In this document: positions 21,839 to 31,817 of the stretch, piece after piece
How the letters are laid out: the number at the start of each line of letters is the position of its first letter
Numbering within the stretch: the first letter of the stretch is position 1
DNA from: Bartonella callosciuri
GTDB taxonomy: Bacteria > Pseudomonadota > Alphaproteobacteria > Rhizobiales > Rhizobiaceae
Assembly (NCBI RefSeq): GCF_014203215.1
Contig: NZ_JACHIM010000002.1
Coordinates: 118,541 to 182,540 of the forward strand
Direction: 5' to 3'
Length of the DNA stretch: 64,000 nt
The notes under the pieces: model-generated
Databases searched by the model: none
Seen by the model: only the letters and a program-made list of their open reading frames with translations
Told to the model about the DNA's origin: nothing
Position numbers and translations under genes: made by a program

Positions 21839-22642
21839 TTAAACTAACTTTACTTTACGAACAATATCTAGCATATCTTTACAGCAATTATTTTTACCAG
21901 CAATTAAAAGCCCATACTGATAAGGTACAATCCCGTAAGATATAAAAGATGCATCAAGCGATAGAAAACATCCTCCGCATTCTCGTAAAATAAGATCAGC
22001 CGCAGCAATATCCCACGCATGACAATTGGGACGAACTAGTACGATATCGATCTCATTTTGAGCAGCAAGAACAATACGATACGTAAGGGAGGGAATGTCT
22101 TGGTAAAAACTGACTTTATTACGAAAATCATCCGGCAATTTTTGTGCTAGCGATTTATCAAGTGAGATTTTGTATTTTCTATTAATCTGAGATGCCAAAA
22201 GAGGGAGCTCTGTGCCATTTAATGTTGCTCCTCCACCAGCAACAGCTGCATAAATATCTCCCTGCGCTGGACATTGTACAACACCTACGATAGGATACTT
22301 ATTTTCAATAATAGCAATCGAAATACACCAATAGGTACTGCCAGAAAGAAAACCACGCGTTCCGTCAATAGGGTCAACGACAAAGTAGCGTTCATAAACT
22401 TCTTGTCCCCGATCATCTTTTGTTTCTTCTGAAATCCATCCGTAATTTGGGCGTGCTCCAAGAAGTTTTTCCTTCAAAAAGTGATCAACTGCGAAATCTG
22501 CTTCACTGACAGGTGAATTACCTTCCTTGATCCAGACGTTCAGTGCACTTCCAAAATACCCCATTGCTAAATCTCCTGCTTCTCGACAAACATCAAGCAA
22601 AAGGTTTAAATCAGAAGAATGATGCGTGTTATTTTCCTGCAA
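21839..22642 (-). CDS. Inositol monophosphatase family phosphatase (CysQ-like)
   Basis: Magnesium-dependent phosphatase of the IMPase/bisphosphate-nucleotidase fold, 267 residues. The metal-binding motifs are present: EE in WISEETKDD, DPIDGTRGF (a variant of DPIDGT) and the C-terminal WDIAAADLILRECGG. The short start TTG at 22642 has GAAGGG about seven bases upstream and overlaps the end of pmbA by 14 bases, which suggests translational coupling. The substrate could be 3'-phosphoadenosine 5'-phosphate, a sugar phosphate or inositol phosphate. Sequence reading does not decide. Confidence 0.87.
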   Translation of the reverse strand: MQENNTHHSSDLNLLLDVCREAGDLAMGYFGSALNVWIKEGNSPVSEADFAVDHFLKEKLLGARPNYGWISEETKDDRGQEVYERYFVVDPIDGTRGFLSGSTYWCISIAIIENKYPIVGVVQCPAQGDIYAAVAGGGATLNGTELPLLASQINRKYKISLDKSLAQKLPDDFRNKVSFYQDIPSLTYRIVLAAQNEIDIVLVRPNCHAWDIAAADLILRECGGCFLSLDASFISYGIVPYQYGLLIAGKNNCCKDMLDIVRKVKLV

Positions 22643-23963
22643 GTGTCATCCCTTCAATTAATAATGTTGGAGCTGCTATACCATAACGCCGATCAATATC
22701 GTTTGCAGGTGTTAAATGCGCTAGCATATGGAGTAAGTCAGAACCTAGTGTCACTTCACTTACTGGATAAGCGACTTCGCCATTTTCGATCCAAAAACCA
22801 GAAGCTCCACGACTATACTGCCCCGTAACAAAATCAATGCCATGTCCGAACAGTTCGGTGACATAAAACCCCCTTTGCAAATCTTTTATCATATCACCAG
22901 GTGATATTAAACCCGGCTCAATAGAAAAATTGGTACTGGACGGCTGGACCAATGACGCTGAACGCACACCGTGACCATTGGTTTTAAGTCCTAATTCACG
23001 GGCTGAAGATGATGAAAGAAGCCAGTATTTTAAAATACCATTTTCAATGATATTTAATACTTTCCCCTCTACTCCCTCTCCATCGAAAGGACGAGAAGCA
23101 TTCCCACGCAATCGCAAAGGTTGATCTATCACATTGACATGTGGTTTCATCACCGGTTTTCCTAAGAGATTTTGTAAAAGACTTGTTTTGCGAGCCACAG
23201 ATGCTCCATTCACCATAGATGCGATATGTCCAGCAATTCCGCGAGCCGTACGCGGATTAAAAATAACATCAACCGTTCCTGTAGCAGCACGAACTGATCC
23301 CAAACGTCGAACTGCTCCAACACCTGCATTTTTTCCCACAGTTTCTGCTGCTTCCAAATCAGAAAAATGTAAGGCCGTGGTATAATCATAATCCCGCTCC
23401 ATTGCTGTACCCTCACCAGCAAGTGCACTGCAAGAGCGTGAAAAATAACTGGAACGATAACTCCCACAAAAACCATCGCTGGTTACAAGAACAAATCCGC
23501 TATGGCCGTAAGCTGTTGCGGCTCCACCAGAATTGCTCACTTCTTTAACATCAAGGGCTGCAGCTTCTATTTTTAAGGCATCTTCTGTTAGAAACTGACT
23601 GTGCGGAACAAAATCATCAAAAAGATCGAGATCTTTAGGATTTTTAACCAAAGATTCTTTATCTGCTAAACCTTCAAATAAACTGTCAGGAGAAGCTTTT
23701 GCCATCGCAACAGCGCGTTCTGCAAGTTCTTGCGGATAAGATGCTAAATTAGCAGAAACACTTGCTACTTTTTTGCCGACAAAAACCCTTAATGTAAAAT
23801 CATTGCTCTCTGAAGCTTCTGTCGATTCGACTTTCCCAAAACGAACAGCTACACTGGTAGAATGTGCGCTAACAATAACAGCATCAGCAGCATCTGCTCC
23901 AGAACGCTTTGCCGATTCAACCAATGAAGCAGCTTTATCAATCTGGTTCTTGTCAGTCATCAT
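22629..23963 (-). CDS. pmbA: TldE/PmbA family metalloprotease subunit
   Basis: Partner subunit of the TldD/TldE protease, which in other bacteria degrades unfolded peptides and matures microcins. It has 444 residues, as in E. coli PmbA (450). Visible family marks are VAVRFGKVESTEASESNDF near the N-terminus, TGTVDVIFNPRTARGIAGH in the middle, RGNASRPFDGEGVEG, and the C-terminal GHGIDFVTGQYSRGASGFW with ENGEVAYPV. PmbA subunits lack the HExxxH zinc motif of TldD, and none is seen here. It heads the minus-strand run pmbA, IMPase family, DUF4170. Confidence 0.93.
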   Translation of the reverse strand: MMTDKNQIDKAASLVESAKRSGADAADAVIVSAHSTSVAVRFGKVESTEASESNDFTLRVFVGKKVASVSANLASYPQELAERAVAMAKASPDSLFEGLADKESLVKNPKDLDLFDDFVPHSQFLTEDALKIEAAALDVKEVSNSGGAATAYGHSGFVLVTSDGFCGSYRSSYFSRSCSALAGEGTAMERDYDYTTALHFSDLEAAETVGKNAGVGAVRRLGSVRAATGTVDVIFNPRTARGIAGHIASMVNGASVARKTSLLQNLLGKPVMKPHVNVIDQPLRLRGNASRPFDGEGVEGKVLNIIENGILKYWLLSSSSARELGLKTNGHGVRSASLVQPSSTNFSIEPGLISPGDMIKDLQRGFYVTELFGHGIDFVTGQYSRGASGFWIENGEVAYPVSEVTLGSDLLHMLAHLTPANDIDRRYGIAAPTLLIEGMTLAGK

Positions 23964-24211
23964 GGACTCCCTTAAGTATTAATTCGTTCAGATGGGTAGG
24001 TAATTAACAAGTTTACACAAAATGTAGTTCTCGTATGTTCACCCATAAAAAACTATGCGTCATTAACGCATTCTTTTTCTTTCAATGAATTGAGCAATTT
24101 CTCTTTTAGCTTCTTTTCAAAAAGGTGCAAGATCTTATCAACTTTTTAGGTTTTAATCATTCCAATCTACTTCATGTTATTGTACAAGAAAAATACGTCT
24201 TTATAATCAAA

Positions 24212-24434
24212 TTAATAGATAATCAAATTAATAGAAAATTGTGCGATAACACTTGACTTTAACCTCAAATTTTTAAACGCTTCAAGAATTGAAAGATGTC
24301 TAAAACCATATGCTCCTTGGCCATGAAGTACTAAACCGATTTTTATGTTATCTTCCCTATAGATTCTTACGCAGACATAAGGAAGGTTTTCACTATAATA
24401 TGCCTTCTTGACATTTATAAGCTTTTTCTCCATG
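24212..24434 (-). pseudogene. Possible patatin-like phospholipase remnant
   Basis: On the minus strand, IKIGLVLHGQGAYGFRHLSI followed by LEAFKNLRLKSSVIA resembles the start of RssA-type patatin proteins (GLALGSGGARGFAHIGVL, then VIAGTS). The oxyanion-hole glycines are only partly kept, the GTSxGA serine motif is replaced by QFSIN, and stops follow. The downstream 24000-24211 is AT-rich with no clear continuation. I read this as a decayed N-terminus. The upstream part of the same frame (to 24685) has no resemblance. Confidence is limited because the match is short. Confidence 0.4.
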
Positions 24435-25261
24435 AGCTCAATAATCTTGTCAATGAAACAAACTATAGACAGCGTAAAAGATAACTTTTTTATTATTGGT
24501 TTTATTGCGATTGAGATAAGCAGGCATAAATTTCTTTGACTTTGCATGCACGATATCAGTACAAGCTCTCTTTTTATATCTATTGAAAATAAATTATAAT
24601 TATGACATATTTTTTCGCTGCTAGTGCGTATAAATAATAGCATCTTATCATTTTTATACGCGTAATAAATTGGCTTATTTTTCATTAAACAGAAAAATCT
24701 GATGTACTTCCCCTGTGTTTAACTCTCAACTTAGCTTGAGAGTTAAAGTCTTGATTCAGTTATTCCTACAGAAATCATAATTTATAATTTTTTTAACAAC
24801 TAAAGAGCTTTTTACCAGTAACGAACCATCTCTACGCATAAAAAATCAATCGTTTTTGAAGAAATGCAAACAATAGAGTCAGGTCAATTTTTATAAAGCA
24901 GGTATTGCGCTTATTTTATTACCTCGGACCTTTCAATTTCACCCGCTAAAAGTATTACTAAAGAAGAAATTATTTAGCTTTTTACGCTTTTTATAGAATA
25001 ACAATTAATAGCTACAGCTTTCTTATTTTCAATAAAAAAGCATTTTATCAATTTTTTACGATAAAATAGAATCCAGTGCTTTTTATATAAAAGCTTCAGG
25101 GTACAATCGATTTTACACAATGGTCTCATTAGGTTTAAACAAATAACTCTAAGATGCTTTGTGGGTGTATTGGTTTGTAAAATACCCATGGTTCAAAGAC
25201 TTAATTCTCACGTGGGGTATGATGCCTACATCATTTCTTTTTGAAAAAATATCAATTTTCT
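24435..25261. other. Gene-poor gap with a perfect 12-bp hairpin
   Basis: No gene is recognised on either strand. The only clear structure is the inverted repeat at 24718-24747. The rest is AT-rich with short open frames that show no family resemblance. Confidence 0.5.
24718..24747. repeat. Perfect inverted repeat (12-bp stem, 6-base loop)
   Basis: TTTAACTCTCAA and TTGAGAGTTAAA are exact complements around CTTAGC. No T-run follows on either strand and no intact gene ends nearby. It could be the terminator of a lost gene or an operator-like site. Confidence 0.8.
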
Positions 25262-25727
25262 TTATGAAGAGGTATCATTACGCGATAGTTTTATTTCCAG
25301 TAAGAGATGCCGGCTCATTTCAACTATTGCATCGCGACGGTGTCGCTTAATTTTTGTTCCAATAATCATTCCAAATAAGGGAACAAGTAAGCCAGACAGA
25401 GTTACCGTATGACGAATTTTATTTTTTGAAGAATCAGACTCCGTTGAAGCAATATACTCATGATTAAAACTCATGCGTGTAAAAGGGAGTTTAGCATAAT
25501 CAGAAAACCAAATATTTTTTATAACTTTATCAAGTGTAAAAGTTACTTTTGGTCCTTTTTTAGGTTTCATTTACCCTGTAGCTCCTTCTTTGAAAGCACC
25601 AGGAAGCTTCTACTCACTCAAGTTCGTGGTCCCAACAAGGCCAAGTTGCCGCGTTTTCCCACATAGCCCAAATTTGTTCAGAACTTGCTTCTGTATTAAT
25701 TTCTTCGCTATGTATCCATTTAAACAT
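25262..25727 (-). pseudogene. Decayed SRPBCC (polyketide cyclase/START-like) protein
   Basis: A ligand-binding SRPBCC-fold protein can be followed from an ATG at 25727 with AAGGAG upstream: MFKWIHSEEINTEASSEQIW, then NAATWPCWDHELE, where a Trp codon has become TGA. After a frame change GAFKEGATG leads into a TAA. The remaining frame reads KPKKGPKVTFTLDKVI, then HTVTLSGLLVPLFGMIIGTK and a charged helix, the usual end of the family. Two stops and one shift separate start from end. The C-terminal part from 25570 is still open but unlikely to make a folded product. Confidence 0.7.
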
Positions 25728-25987
25728 GAAAGTTCTCCTTATTTTACAAAAAAATTCCCGTTTCAGTAATTAAATACATAATATTCAGGCTAAAAGAAAT
25801 TTTTAAATTTAAGGCACTTCCTCCTGTTGCAGTTGAGCTCTGAACAGCAGTGTCATTACAAATAGTGAGATGATACCAACACATTATTTTAGACCATGCT
25901 TTAATTAAACAAAGCCCCTCAGTTTCTAAAAGAAATCTTCTTTAGATACTTGATCAAAAATAAGAAATAACCAAAACAGTTGAATAA

Positions 25988-26400
25988 TTAGACATAAGGA
26001 ATCCCCATTGCTTCGCGAATGAGCGTCGCATTGTAAGCTGTCATTTCAAAAAACTCGTTGCGCTAACATTCCTCCCGTGGGGATTGGTTAAAAATTCAAG
26101 ACCTTGACTTCTTTTAAAACAAAAAGTTGTGCTTGTTTATTAAAAATAACATCTTTTCAAAAAGATATGAAATTAGGCGCTTGCTCCACTTGATAAATAT
26201 GGTTACCCTTAAAATAATTGGAACTCTATTGGTTTGAAGAATCTGCCTAATGCCTATTGTGATCGTGGACAGTAAATAAAAGTTTCATCTTCCTTAAACG
26301 TTTTTCGAAGTGGTTCAGCCTTATCATGATAGATTTGAAGAAAGTTGAATTCGGTCGCAAGACATATGTGCTCTCGGGAAATCACTGCTATCCAATGTTT
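25988..26400 (-). pseudogene. Decayed probable EVE-domain protein
   Basis: The minus strand reads HWIAVISREHICLATEF, then QIYHDKAEPLRKTFKEDETF and IYCPRS. This resembles the start of EVE-domain proteins (YWIAVASxEHV, CHGKAAPLKR, GDxIIYYSP). After stops and shifts, KGLEFLTNPHG and SFFEMTAYNATLIREAMGI resemble the family's end (LSFIxNKxxWG, FEIxxxDFxLIxxAM). EVE domains bind modified bases and often sit near defence genes, but no such neighbours are visible here. The call rests on remembered family patterns. Confidence 0.45.
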
Positions 26401-27202
26401 GATTTTATGTTCACTTTTTCATAAAGTAAGCAATATTTTCTCTACTAAGTGCAGTATCTCTTTTAAAGTTATTCGAGAACCAAGGTGGGCTTTCCTCACC
26501 TTTGACTGTATAGGTGAAATTGAGTAAATTAAATCTGTAAACTTCTGATAAGCTGTTAATAATCCTGTCTAGGTAAAAAGAAATTTAACAACAAGAAGTC
26601 ATAACACTTGTCATAAAGTGTCATCCCTCAATGAGAAGATTCCATAAACAGTTATTGAGTAAAAAGTAGGCTTCAGGATTACTAAAAACTCCAAGAAATA
26701 AAACACTCTTCAGTACATTCGTTTTTAAAAAGATGCATTCATCGTTGTTAAACATCTAGCTCACACTACATCTACTACACTTTAAAATATAAAACATAGG
26801 AAGTCTGATGCGAGTATCAAAAATATACGAGGAAATAATTTTATTTGAAGTGATCGTAAATCTTTGATGAAAAGATAAAATTTTAACGATTTTTTCTGCA
26901 GCTTGTGCCAGTGAGCAAATACAACTTATATGTACAGGCAATTTTATGGTATTACGCAATTGAAAATCATGCAATAGTCTGAACGACAGTTTTCAAAATC
27001 CTGTTGACATAATTCTGATGGATACATCACAATTAAAACAAGTTTTTTTGATTTTCTCATTCATAATAATGTGAATTTGCTAACAGTTTTGTATGGTATA
27101 CAGCAGGATTTAATCATATATCAAAAGGTGGATGAGTAGGTAAGTTAAAATAACTAAAGGTGAACAACCTGTCATCTATTTCAACGTATTAAAAACACAA
27201 AA
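26401..27202. other. Gene-poor gap before tRNA-Thr
   Basis: AT-rich sequence with short open frames on both strands (for example 26756-26974 minus) that I do not recognise. It has no hairpin with a T-run and no repeat of note. Confidence 0.5.
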
Positions 27203-27278
27203 TGGTGCCGCATGCCGGATTCGAACCAGCGACCCCATCATTACGAATGATGTGCTCTACCAACTGAGCTAATGCGGC
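27203..27278 (-). tRNA. tRNA-Thr (anticodon CGT)
   Basis: The reverse complement folds as a full cloverleaf of 76 bases including an encoded CCA: acceptor GCCGCAT, D-arm AGCTCAGTTGGTAGAGC, anticodon stem CATCA/TGATG with loop TTCGTAA (anticodon CGT, reading ACG), and T-arm GGTTCGAATCC. The discriminator base is A. Confidence 0.96.
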
Positions 27279-27280
27279 AT

Positions 27281-27585
27281 AGGCTTGTACATTAATTAAA
27301 AAATTCAGTTCGAGCGTAATAACCAAAAATACGCACAAAAGCAAGTATGCATTTTTTTCAGTAATTTATAAGATGCGGTAATTATTGGGATAGGAGGGTG
27401 AAGCGTGAAGATCAGGAGCAGAACAGTATTTTTTGATCTTGATACTATAAAATGCTTTCCAATTTGCAGCCGTGTTCAACGTTGGAAGTTTGGCTGAAAA
27501 GCGCCTTTTTAAGGTGGAAAATGATGACAAGATATCTTTGTAAAGATAAACATATCTGCAGCTTCTATGGAAAGGAGGAAATTTA
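27281..27585. other. Short gap after tRNA-Thr
   Basis: No recognised gene. An open plus-strand frame (27452-27706) has no family resemblance and overlaps the low-confidence basic peptide frame described next. Confidence 0.45.
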
Positions 27586-27759
27586 TTGGGCAAGGATTGG
27601 GGGAATAAAAGATATCATCAACCACGCCGTGAAGATAAGATCCGTGGAATTGGTAGAAAAGTTACTTCTCATTCTTATAGAAATGGGGATAAAAGGGATG
27701 ATTTAATAAAATTAAACACGTTTTTCTATTTAAAATGGAGTAAGAACCATGTCGGATGA
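27586..27759 (+). CDS. Possible short basic peptide upstream of slyX
   Basis: A TTG at 27586 with AAGGAGG eight bases before it opens 57 codons (GKDWGNKRYHQPRREDKIRG, then basic and polar residues), ending 11 bases inside slyX. The N-terminus resembles the Arg-rich leader that precedes the cold-shock domain in some Rhizobiales Csp proteins, but no cold-shock domain follows. It may be a truncated remnant or not a gene at all. Confidence 0.3.
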   Translation: MGKDWGNKRYHQPRREDKIRGIGRKVTSHSYRNGDKRDDLIKLNTFFYLKWSKNHVG

Positions 27760-27955
27760 AAATCGGCTGATAGAACTAGAAACGAAGCTAACTTACCAAG
27801 AAAAGCTTATTGACGAACTTTCTTGCGTGGTCACTGATCAATGGAAAAGTTTAAATGAGATATCTAAAAAATTGGATATCTTAACGAGGCGATTTTCGGA
27901 TTTAGAAGAACAGGGTGTGTTTGAAGCTATTATTCCATCATCTCTTCATCGATAG
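27749..27955 (+). CDS. slyX: SlyX family protein
   Basis: A 68-residue coiled-coil protein of the SlyX family, which has no established biochemical role. The heptad-rich core RLIELETKLTYQEKLIDEL and the C-terminal proline/serine end typical of SlyX are present (IIPSSLHR here). GGAG lies nine bases before the ATG. It stands alone between non-coding stretches. Confidence 0.8.
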   Translation: MSDENRLIELETKLTYQEKLIDELSCVVTDQWKSLNEISKKLDILTRRFSDLEEQGVFEAIIPSSLHR

Positions 27956-28521
27956 GTATGCTGGATACTTTTTTGAAGTTTTCAAATTTCTTCTAGTAAT
28001 TGCTTTTTGGATTTTTTAAAAATATGACGGGCAGTAGGTTTCAATGGTGGGTATTTTTATCACAATTATCGTTGTTTACTGCTCAGTTTTTCCTTGTAGG
28101 CATGTGGTATAGTTTTTATAAGGTTTAGAATTTTCCTCATCATCATTTCAAGAATTTTCAATTATATAAAAATGCTGATATTATTAGAAAGCCTTTTTGA
28201 GGAGATAAAAAAGCAATCATAAAAAGGTTAATTATTTCAATATATTCGAGCTTCTCTGCGCAAATTTTTTATAAGTAGGATGAGAGCTTAAACTGAATAG
28301 CTAATTGCTTTTAATTGATAAAAAATTGATCCCGTAGTCGTTTATAGCAATCATGACTTTAATGTAGATGCTTATAAGACGGTACTTTTAATCTGTTCCT
28401 ATTAATAAAATAGCTTTCCGTTATTTTGGTAAGATAAAGTTTTCTAAAGTGTAACAATTGTATGTATTACAATGGACTTGAGAAGAATCTTTGCAATAGA
28501 AAAATCAAATATATTCTTCTT
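27956..28521. other. Gap between slyX and a small membrane protein
   Basis: AT-rich, with no recognised gene. A 34-codon frame at 28024-28128 (TGSRFQWWVFLSQLSLFTA, then a hydrophobic stretch ending at TAG) would encode a single membrane helix. It lacks a good ribosome site, so I do not call it. Confidence 0.45.
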
Positions 28522-28842
28522 TTAAATATACGATATTTTATGAAAAGGCTTTTGTTTTTCGTGATTCAAGATACAAAATGCTATCGCCAAAGCACCAAAG
28601 ATAGACCATGCTGGCAAATAAGTGAGGGCAATGCAAATGGAGGACAAGAAAGTTGGTATGATATTACGTATAGACTGATTAAGCTCAGAGGTATCTGTTT
28701 GCAAAAGGTTTGCCAATATTTTATTCAGGGGGGTCGTCGTCCAATGTGCCGTGCTCACAGAGTGTACGCTATCAGTGACTAATACTATAATTGTTAGCGT
28801 AACGAAAATGAAAGCAATTAATTTGCGTAGAGGATGGAGCAT
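28522..28842 (-). CDS. Small membrane protein of unknown function
   Basis: I do not recognise a family. The ATG at 28842 has GGAAGA just upstream and opens 106 residues (LHPLRKLIAFIFVTLTIIVL onward). A first hydrophobic helix spans about residues 8-26 and a second about 72-95 (ICIALTYLPAWSIFGALAIA), with a polar loop of about 45 residues between them (SVSTAHWTTTPLNKILANLL). Its two-helix layout and intact frame in a decayed neighbourhood suggest a real gene. It is divergent from the amino-acid permease 180 bases away. Confidence 0.6.
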   Translation of the reverse strand: MLHPLRKLIAFIFVTLTIIVLVTDSVHSVSTAHWTTTPLNKILANLLQTDTSELNQSIRNIIPTFLSSICIALTYLPAWSIFGALAIAFCILNHEKQKPFHKISYI

Positions 28843-29020
28843 ATTTCTTCCCACAATTTTAATGGAACATTTGCATAATGCATAGAAAAACAGGGAGTTG
28901 CATTGTAACCAGAAAATAAATTTACGTTCGTTTTATGTTTTTTTTGAAAAAGATTCATAAAAACAATGTGTATTTTACTGCAATAAAAATTTATGTTGAA
29001 TCCAAAAAAAGTAATGAGGG

Positions 29021-30454
29021 ATGATGTTTAAGGGTAAGAATGATGAATTGAAGCGTAGCCTTCAAAATCGCCATATTCAAATGATTGCTTTGGGTGGTGT
29101 TATCGGAACGGGTCTTTTTTATGGATCAACAGAGGCAATTCAATTGGCTGGCCCTTCAGCTATTTTAGCTTATCTTTTTGGGGGGCTTATTATTTATTTT
29201 ATTATGCGAATGCTTGGTGAAATGTCTGTAGAGGAACCAATTTCAGGTGCTTTTAGTTTTTTTGCCTATAAATATTGGGGAAACCTTGCTGGTTTCATAA
29301 CAGGTTGGAATTATTGGTTTCTTTATATTCTTGTGAGCATGACCGAGCTTACAGTGATTGGATTTTATCTTGATCATTGGATTTTGATTGATCATTGGAA
29401 GGCTTCTTTTATTGTTCTTTTGTTTGTTACATTCATTAATTTATTTAATGTTCGTTTTTACGGAGAATTTGAATTTGGTTGCGCTTTGATCAAAGTTGCT
29501 GCTGTTATTGGTATGATTATTTTGGGGATGTTTCTCATTGTAACTGGAATGAATGATAGCCAAGCGAGTGTTCATCATCTTTGGAAGCATGGCGGTTTTT
29601 TTCCTTATGGAGCGATAGGGGTTATCTTGGCTACTTCTGTAGTGATGTTTTCTTTTGGTGGAACAGAACTTATTGCTATTGCCGCTGGAGAGGCATCTAA
29701 TCCGCAAAAAACAATTCCAACTGCTATTCGTCAAGTTATGTGGAGGATTATAATTTTTTACATTGGTTCTATTAGCGTGATTATGATGATAAGCCCATGG
29801 AATATGATTGGTAAAAATGGTAGTCCTTTTGTCACAATTTTTGAAACTGTAGGAATTCCTGCTGCTGGTCATATTTTAAATTTTGTGGTCATTATGGCTG
29901 CCATTTCGGTTTATAATAGTGGCATTTATTCCAATGGTCGTATGCTTTATAGTTTAGCTATACAAAAAAATGCTCCACATATTTTTAGTAAATTGAGTAT
30001 TGCTCGGGTTCCTTATGTTGCTATCCTTTTTTCATCGATCTGTACTGCGTTGATTATCGTCGTTAATGCTCTTGTTCCTGATAATAGTTTTATGCGGATC
30101 ATGGCTCTTGCAACTGCAGCAGCTGTTATTACTTGGGCTATTATTGTTATTGTTCATTTGAAATTTAGAAAGGCCCATAAGGACAGAAAGGAAACGTTTA
30201 TTTATACGTTTGGCTTGTATCCTTACGCCAACTATTTTTGCCTCTGCTTTCTTGCTTTATTATTTTGCATTATGTTTTTAAGTGGCTTTAGGCAAAATGG
30301 CTTAATGATTCAACTTTTTGATATGATAGGAATAAGGGTATCTTCTCTTGAAATATATATCCCTGTGCAGATGCCTGATATGAGTTTGGCAGTTATGATT
30401 ATTCCTATATGGTGCTTGTTTTTACTCTTGGGCTATAAACTTAAGCGACAGTGA
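29021..30454 (+). CDS. Amino-acid permease, APC superfamily (AAT family)
   Basis: Inner-membrane proton-coupled amino-acid importer, 477 residues, about 12 predicted membrane helices. The family opening is exact: LKRSLQNRHIQMIALGGVIG, then TGLFYGSTEAI. Another AAT-type stretch is MLGEMSVEEPISGAFSFFA, and FGGTELIAIAAGEASNPQKT carries the conserved Glu between helices 6 and 7. Substrate choice (AroP, CycA, ProY or LysP types) is not decided. Two ATGs stand in tandem at the start with GAGGGA upstream. It ends 36 bases before bioM but probably belongs to a separate unit. Confidence 0.9.
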   Translation: MMFKGKNDELKRSLQNRHIQMIALGGVIGTGLFYGSTEAIQLAGPSAILAYLFGGLIIYFIMRMLGEMSVEEPISGAFSFFAYKYWGNLAGFITGWNYWFLYILVSMTELTVIGFYLDHWILIDHWKASFIVLLFVTFINLFNVRFYGEFEFGCALIKVAAVIGMIILGMFLIVTGMNDSQASVHHLWKHGGFFPYGAIGVILATSVVMFSFGGTELIAIAAGEASNPQKTIPTAIRQVMWRIIIFYIGSISVIMMISPWNMIGKNGSPFVTIFETVGIPAAGHILNFVVIMAAISVYNSGIYSNGRMLYSLAIQKNAPHIFSKLSIARVPYVAILFSSICTALIIVVNALVPDNSFMRIMALATAAAVITWAIIVIVHLKFRKAHKDRKETFIYTFGLYPYANYFCLCFLALLFCIMFLSGFRQNGLMIQLFDMIGIRVSSLEIYIPVQMPDMSLAVMIIPIWCLFLLLGYKLKRQ

Positions 30455-30489
30455 TAGAAGAGGTAATATAGAGGGATTGATTAAAACAA

Positions 30490-31173
30490 ATGTTGGGGAT
30501 GATAAAGTTTGATAAAGTGACACAAGTTTTTGGTGATTTGTGCGTTTTGAGGGATATTACTGTACAGCTTACCGAAAGACGAATCGCCATTATTGGTGCG
30601 AATGGTTCTGGAAAAAGTACATTTGTTCGTCTTATCAATGGGCTACAATTACCATCGCATGGTTGTGTAAGCGTTGATGGGCTTGATACAAAGCGTGATG
30701 CAAAAGCAGTAAAGCGTAAAGTAGGATTTGTTTTTCAAAATCCTGATAATCAAATTGTTTTACCATTAGTGGAGGAAGATTTATCTTTTGGTCTAAAAAA
30801 TCTAAAACTTAGTAAAGATGAAATTAAGGAGCGTGTAGATGAAATTTTACAGCGCTATGATCTTCAAAATTTCAGAAATCACGCAGTTCATTTATTAAGT
30901 GGTGGACAAAAACAACTCGTTGCCATTTCCAGTGTCGTAGCAATGAAACCAGACTATATTGTTTTTGATGAGCCAACGACGTTACTTGATTTGCGAAATA
31001 AGCGTCGTGTTACGCAAGTTATAGAGGAATTATCTCAAACGGCGATTGTTGTATCGCATGATTTGCAGTTTCTAGAAAAGTTTGATAGAGTGCTAGTCTT
31101 TGATAAAGGGGAGATAATTATTGATGATATACCTTCTGTTGCGATCAAAGAATATGTAAGAAGAATGTCGTGA
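30490..31173 (+). CDS. bioM: Biotin ECF transporter ATP-binding subunit
   Basis: ATPase that powers the energy-coupling-factor biotin importer. It has 227 residues. Walker A is GANGSGKST, the signature reads [10 protein letters not shown], Walker B is YIVFDEP and the switch histidine lies in VVSHD. A Q-loop is in VFQNPDNQ, typical of the ECF A-subunit. An alternative ATG lies nine bases downstream ([12 protein letters not shown]), closer to where relatives begin. The stop overlaps the bioN start by four bases. The operon bioM-bioN-bioY identifies the substrate as biotin. Confidence 0.92.
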   Translation: MLGMIKFDKVTQVFGDLCVLRDITVQLTERRIAIIGANGSGKSTFVRLINGLQLPSHGCVSVDGLDTKRDAKAVKRKVGFVFQNPDNQIVLPLVEEDLSFGLKNLKLSKDEIKERVDEILQRYDLQNFRNHAVHLLSGGQKQLVAISSVVAMKPDYIVFDEPTTLLDLRNKRRVTQVIEELSQTAIVVSHDLQFLEKFDRVLVFDKGEIIIDDIPSVAIKEYVRRMS

Positions 31174-31817
31174 TCGGATTATATCTTCCTGAGGATACGT
31201 TTGTTCATAGACTGAGACCAGGGGTTAAGCTTTTATTGCTCACGGTATGTGCAACTATGCTATTGATGGTATCATCAATACCTATTCTGTTACTTTTTTT
31301 GTTGTTTATGGCTTTATTGTATAGAGTTGCTAAGATTCCTTTTAACAATGTATTAAAGCAGCTTAAATCAATAGGCCTGTTTTTAGTCCTTATATTTGTT
31401 TTTCAAGTTTTTTTTAAGAGTTGGATTACAGGTTTTGAAATCATATTGCGTCTTATTTCTCTTGTTTTTTTAGCATCACTTGTGCCTTTAACGACTAAAG
31501 TTTCAGATATGGTGAGTACAATTGAAATGTGGCTTCAACCATTTCGACGTTTTGGTATCAATCCATCAGAATTTAGTATGGTAGTCTCTATGGCAATCAG
31601 ATTTATTCCGGTTGTTAGTGAAAAATTCAATGAAGTACGTGAAGCACAGCGAGCGCGCGGATTTGATACCAACATTTTTGCTCTTGCAATGCCGTTAATT
31701 ATACGAACGATAAGAATGGCTTCAGAGGTTGCTGAAGCACTAGATGCGCGTTCTTATAATAGTGATCCTGATGATAAAATATCTAACGATGATACAACTT
31801 TCATAGTAAAGGAATAA
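31170..31817 (+). CDS. bioN: Biotin ECF transporter transmembrane subunit
   Basis: EcfT-type membrane subunit that links the ATPase to the substrate-binding BioY. It has 215 residues with about five hydrophobic helices. The GTG start at 31170 overlaps the bioM stop. The coupling-helix arginine motifs are visible as [10 protein letters not shown] and, less perfectly, [19 protein letters not shown]-like [14 protein letters not shown] opens the protein. A decayed copy of its 3' end lies at 32946-33061, evidence for a tandem duplication of this locus. Confidence 0.9.
   Translation: MIGLYLPEDTFVHRLRPGVKLLLLTVCATMLLMVSSIPILLLFLLFMALLYRVAKIPFNNVLKQLKSIGLFLVLIFVFQVFFKSWITGFEIILRLISLVFLASLVPLTTKVSDMVSTIEMWLQPFRRFGINPSEFSMVVSMAIRFIPVVSEKFNEVREAQRARGFDTNIFALAMPLIIRTIRMASEVAEALDARSYNSDPDDKISNDDTTFIVKE

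Noticed and set aside
30455-30489. Biotin repressor site before bioM
   Set aside because: The gap is only 35 bases and shows no clear inverted repeat of BioR or BirA type.
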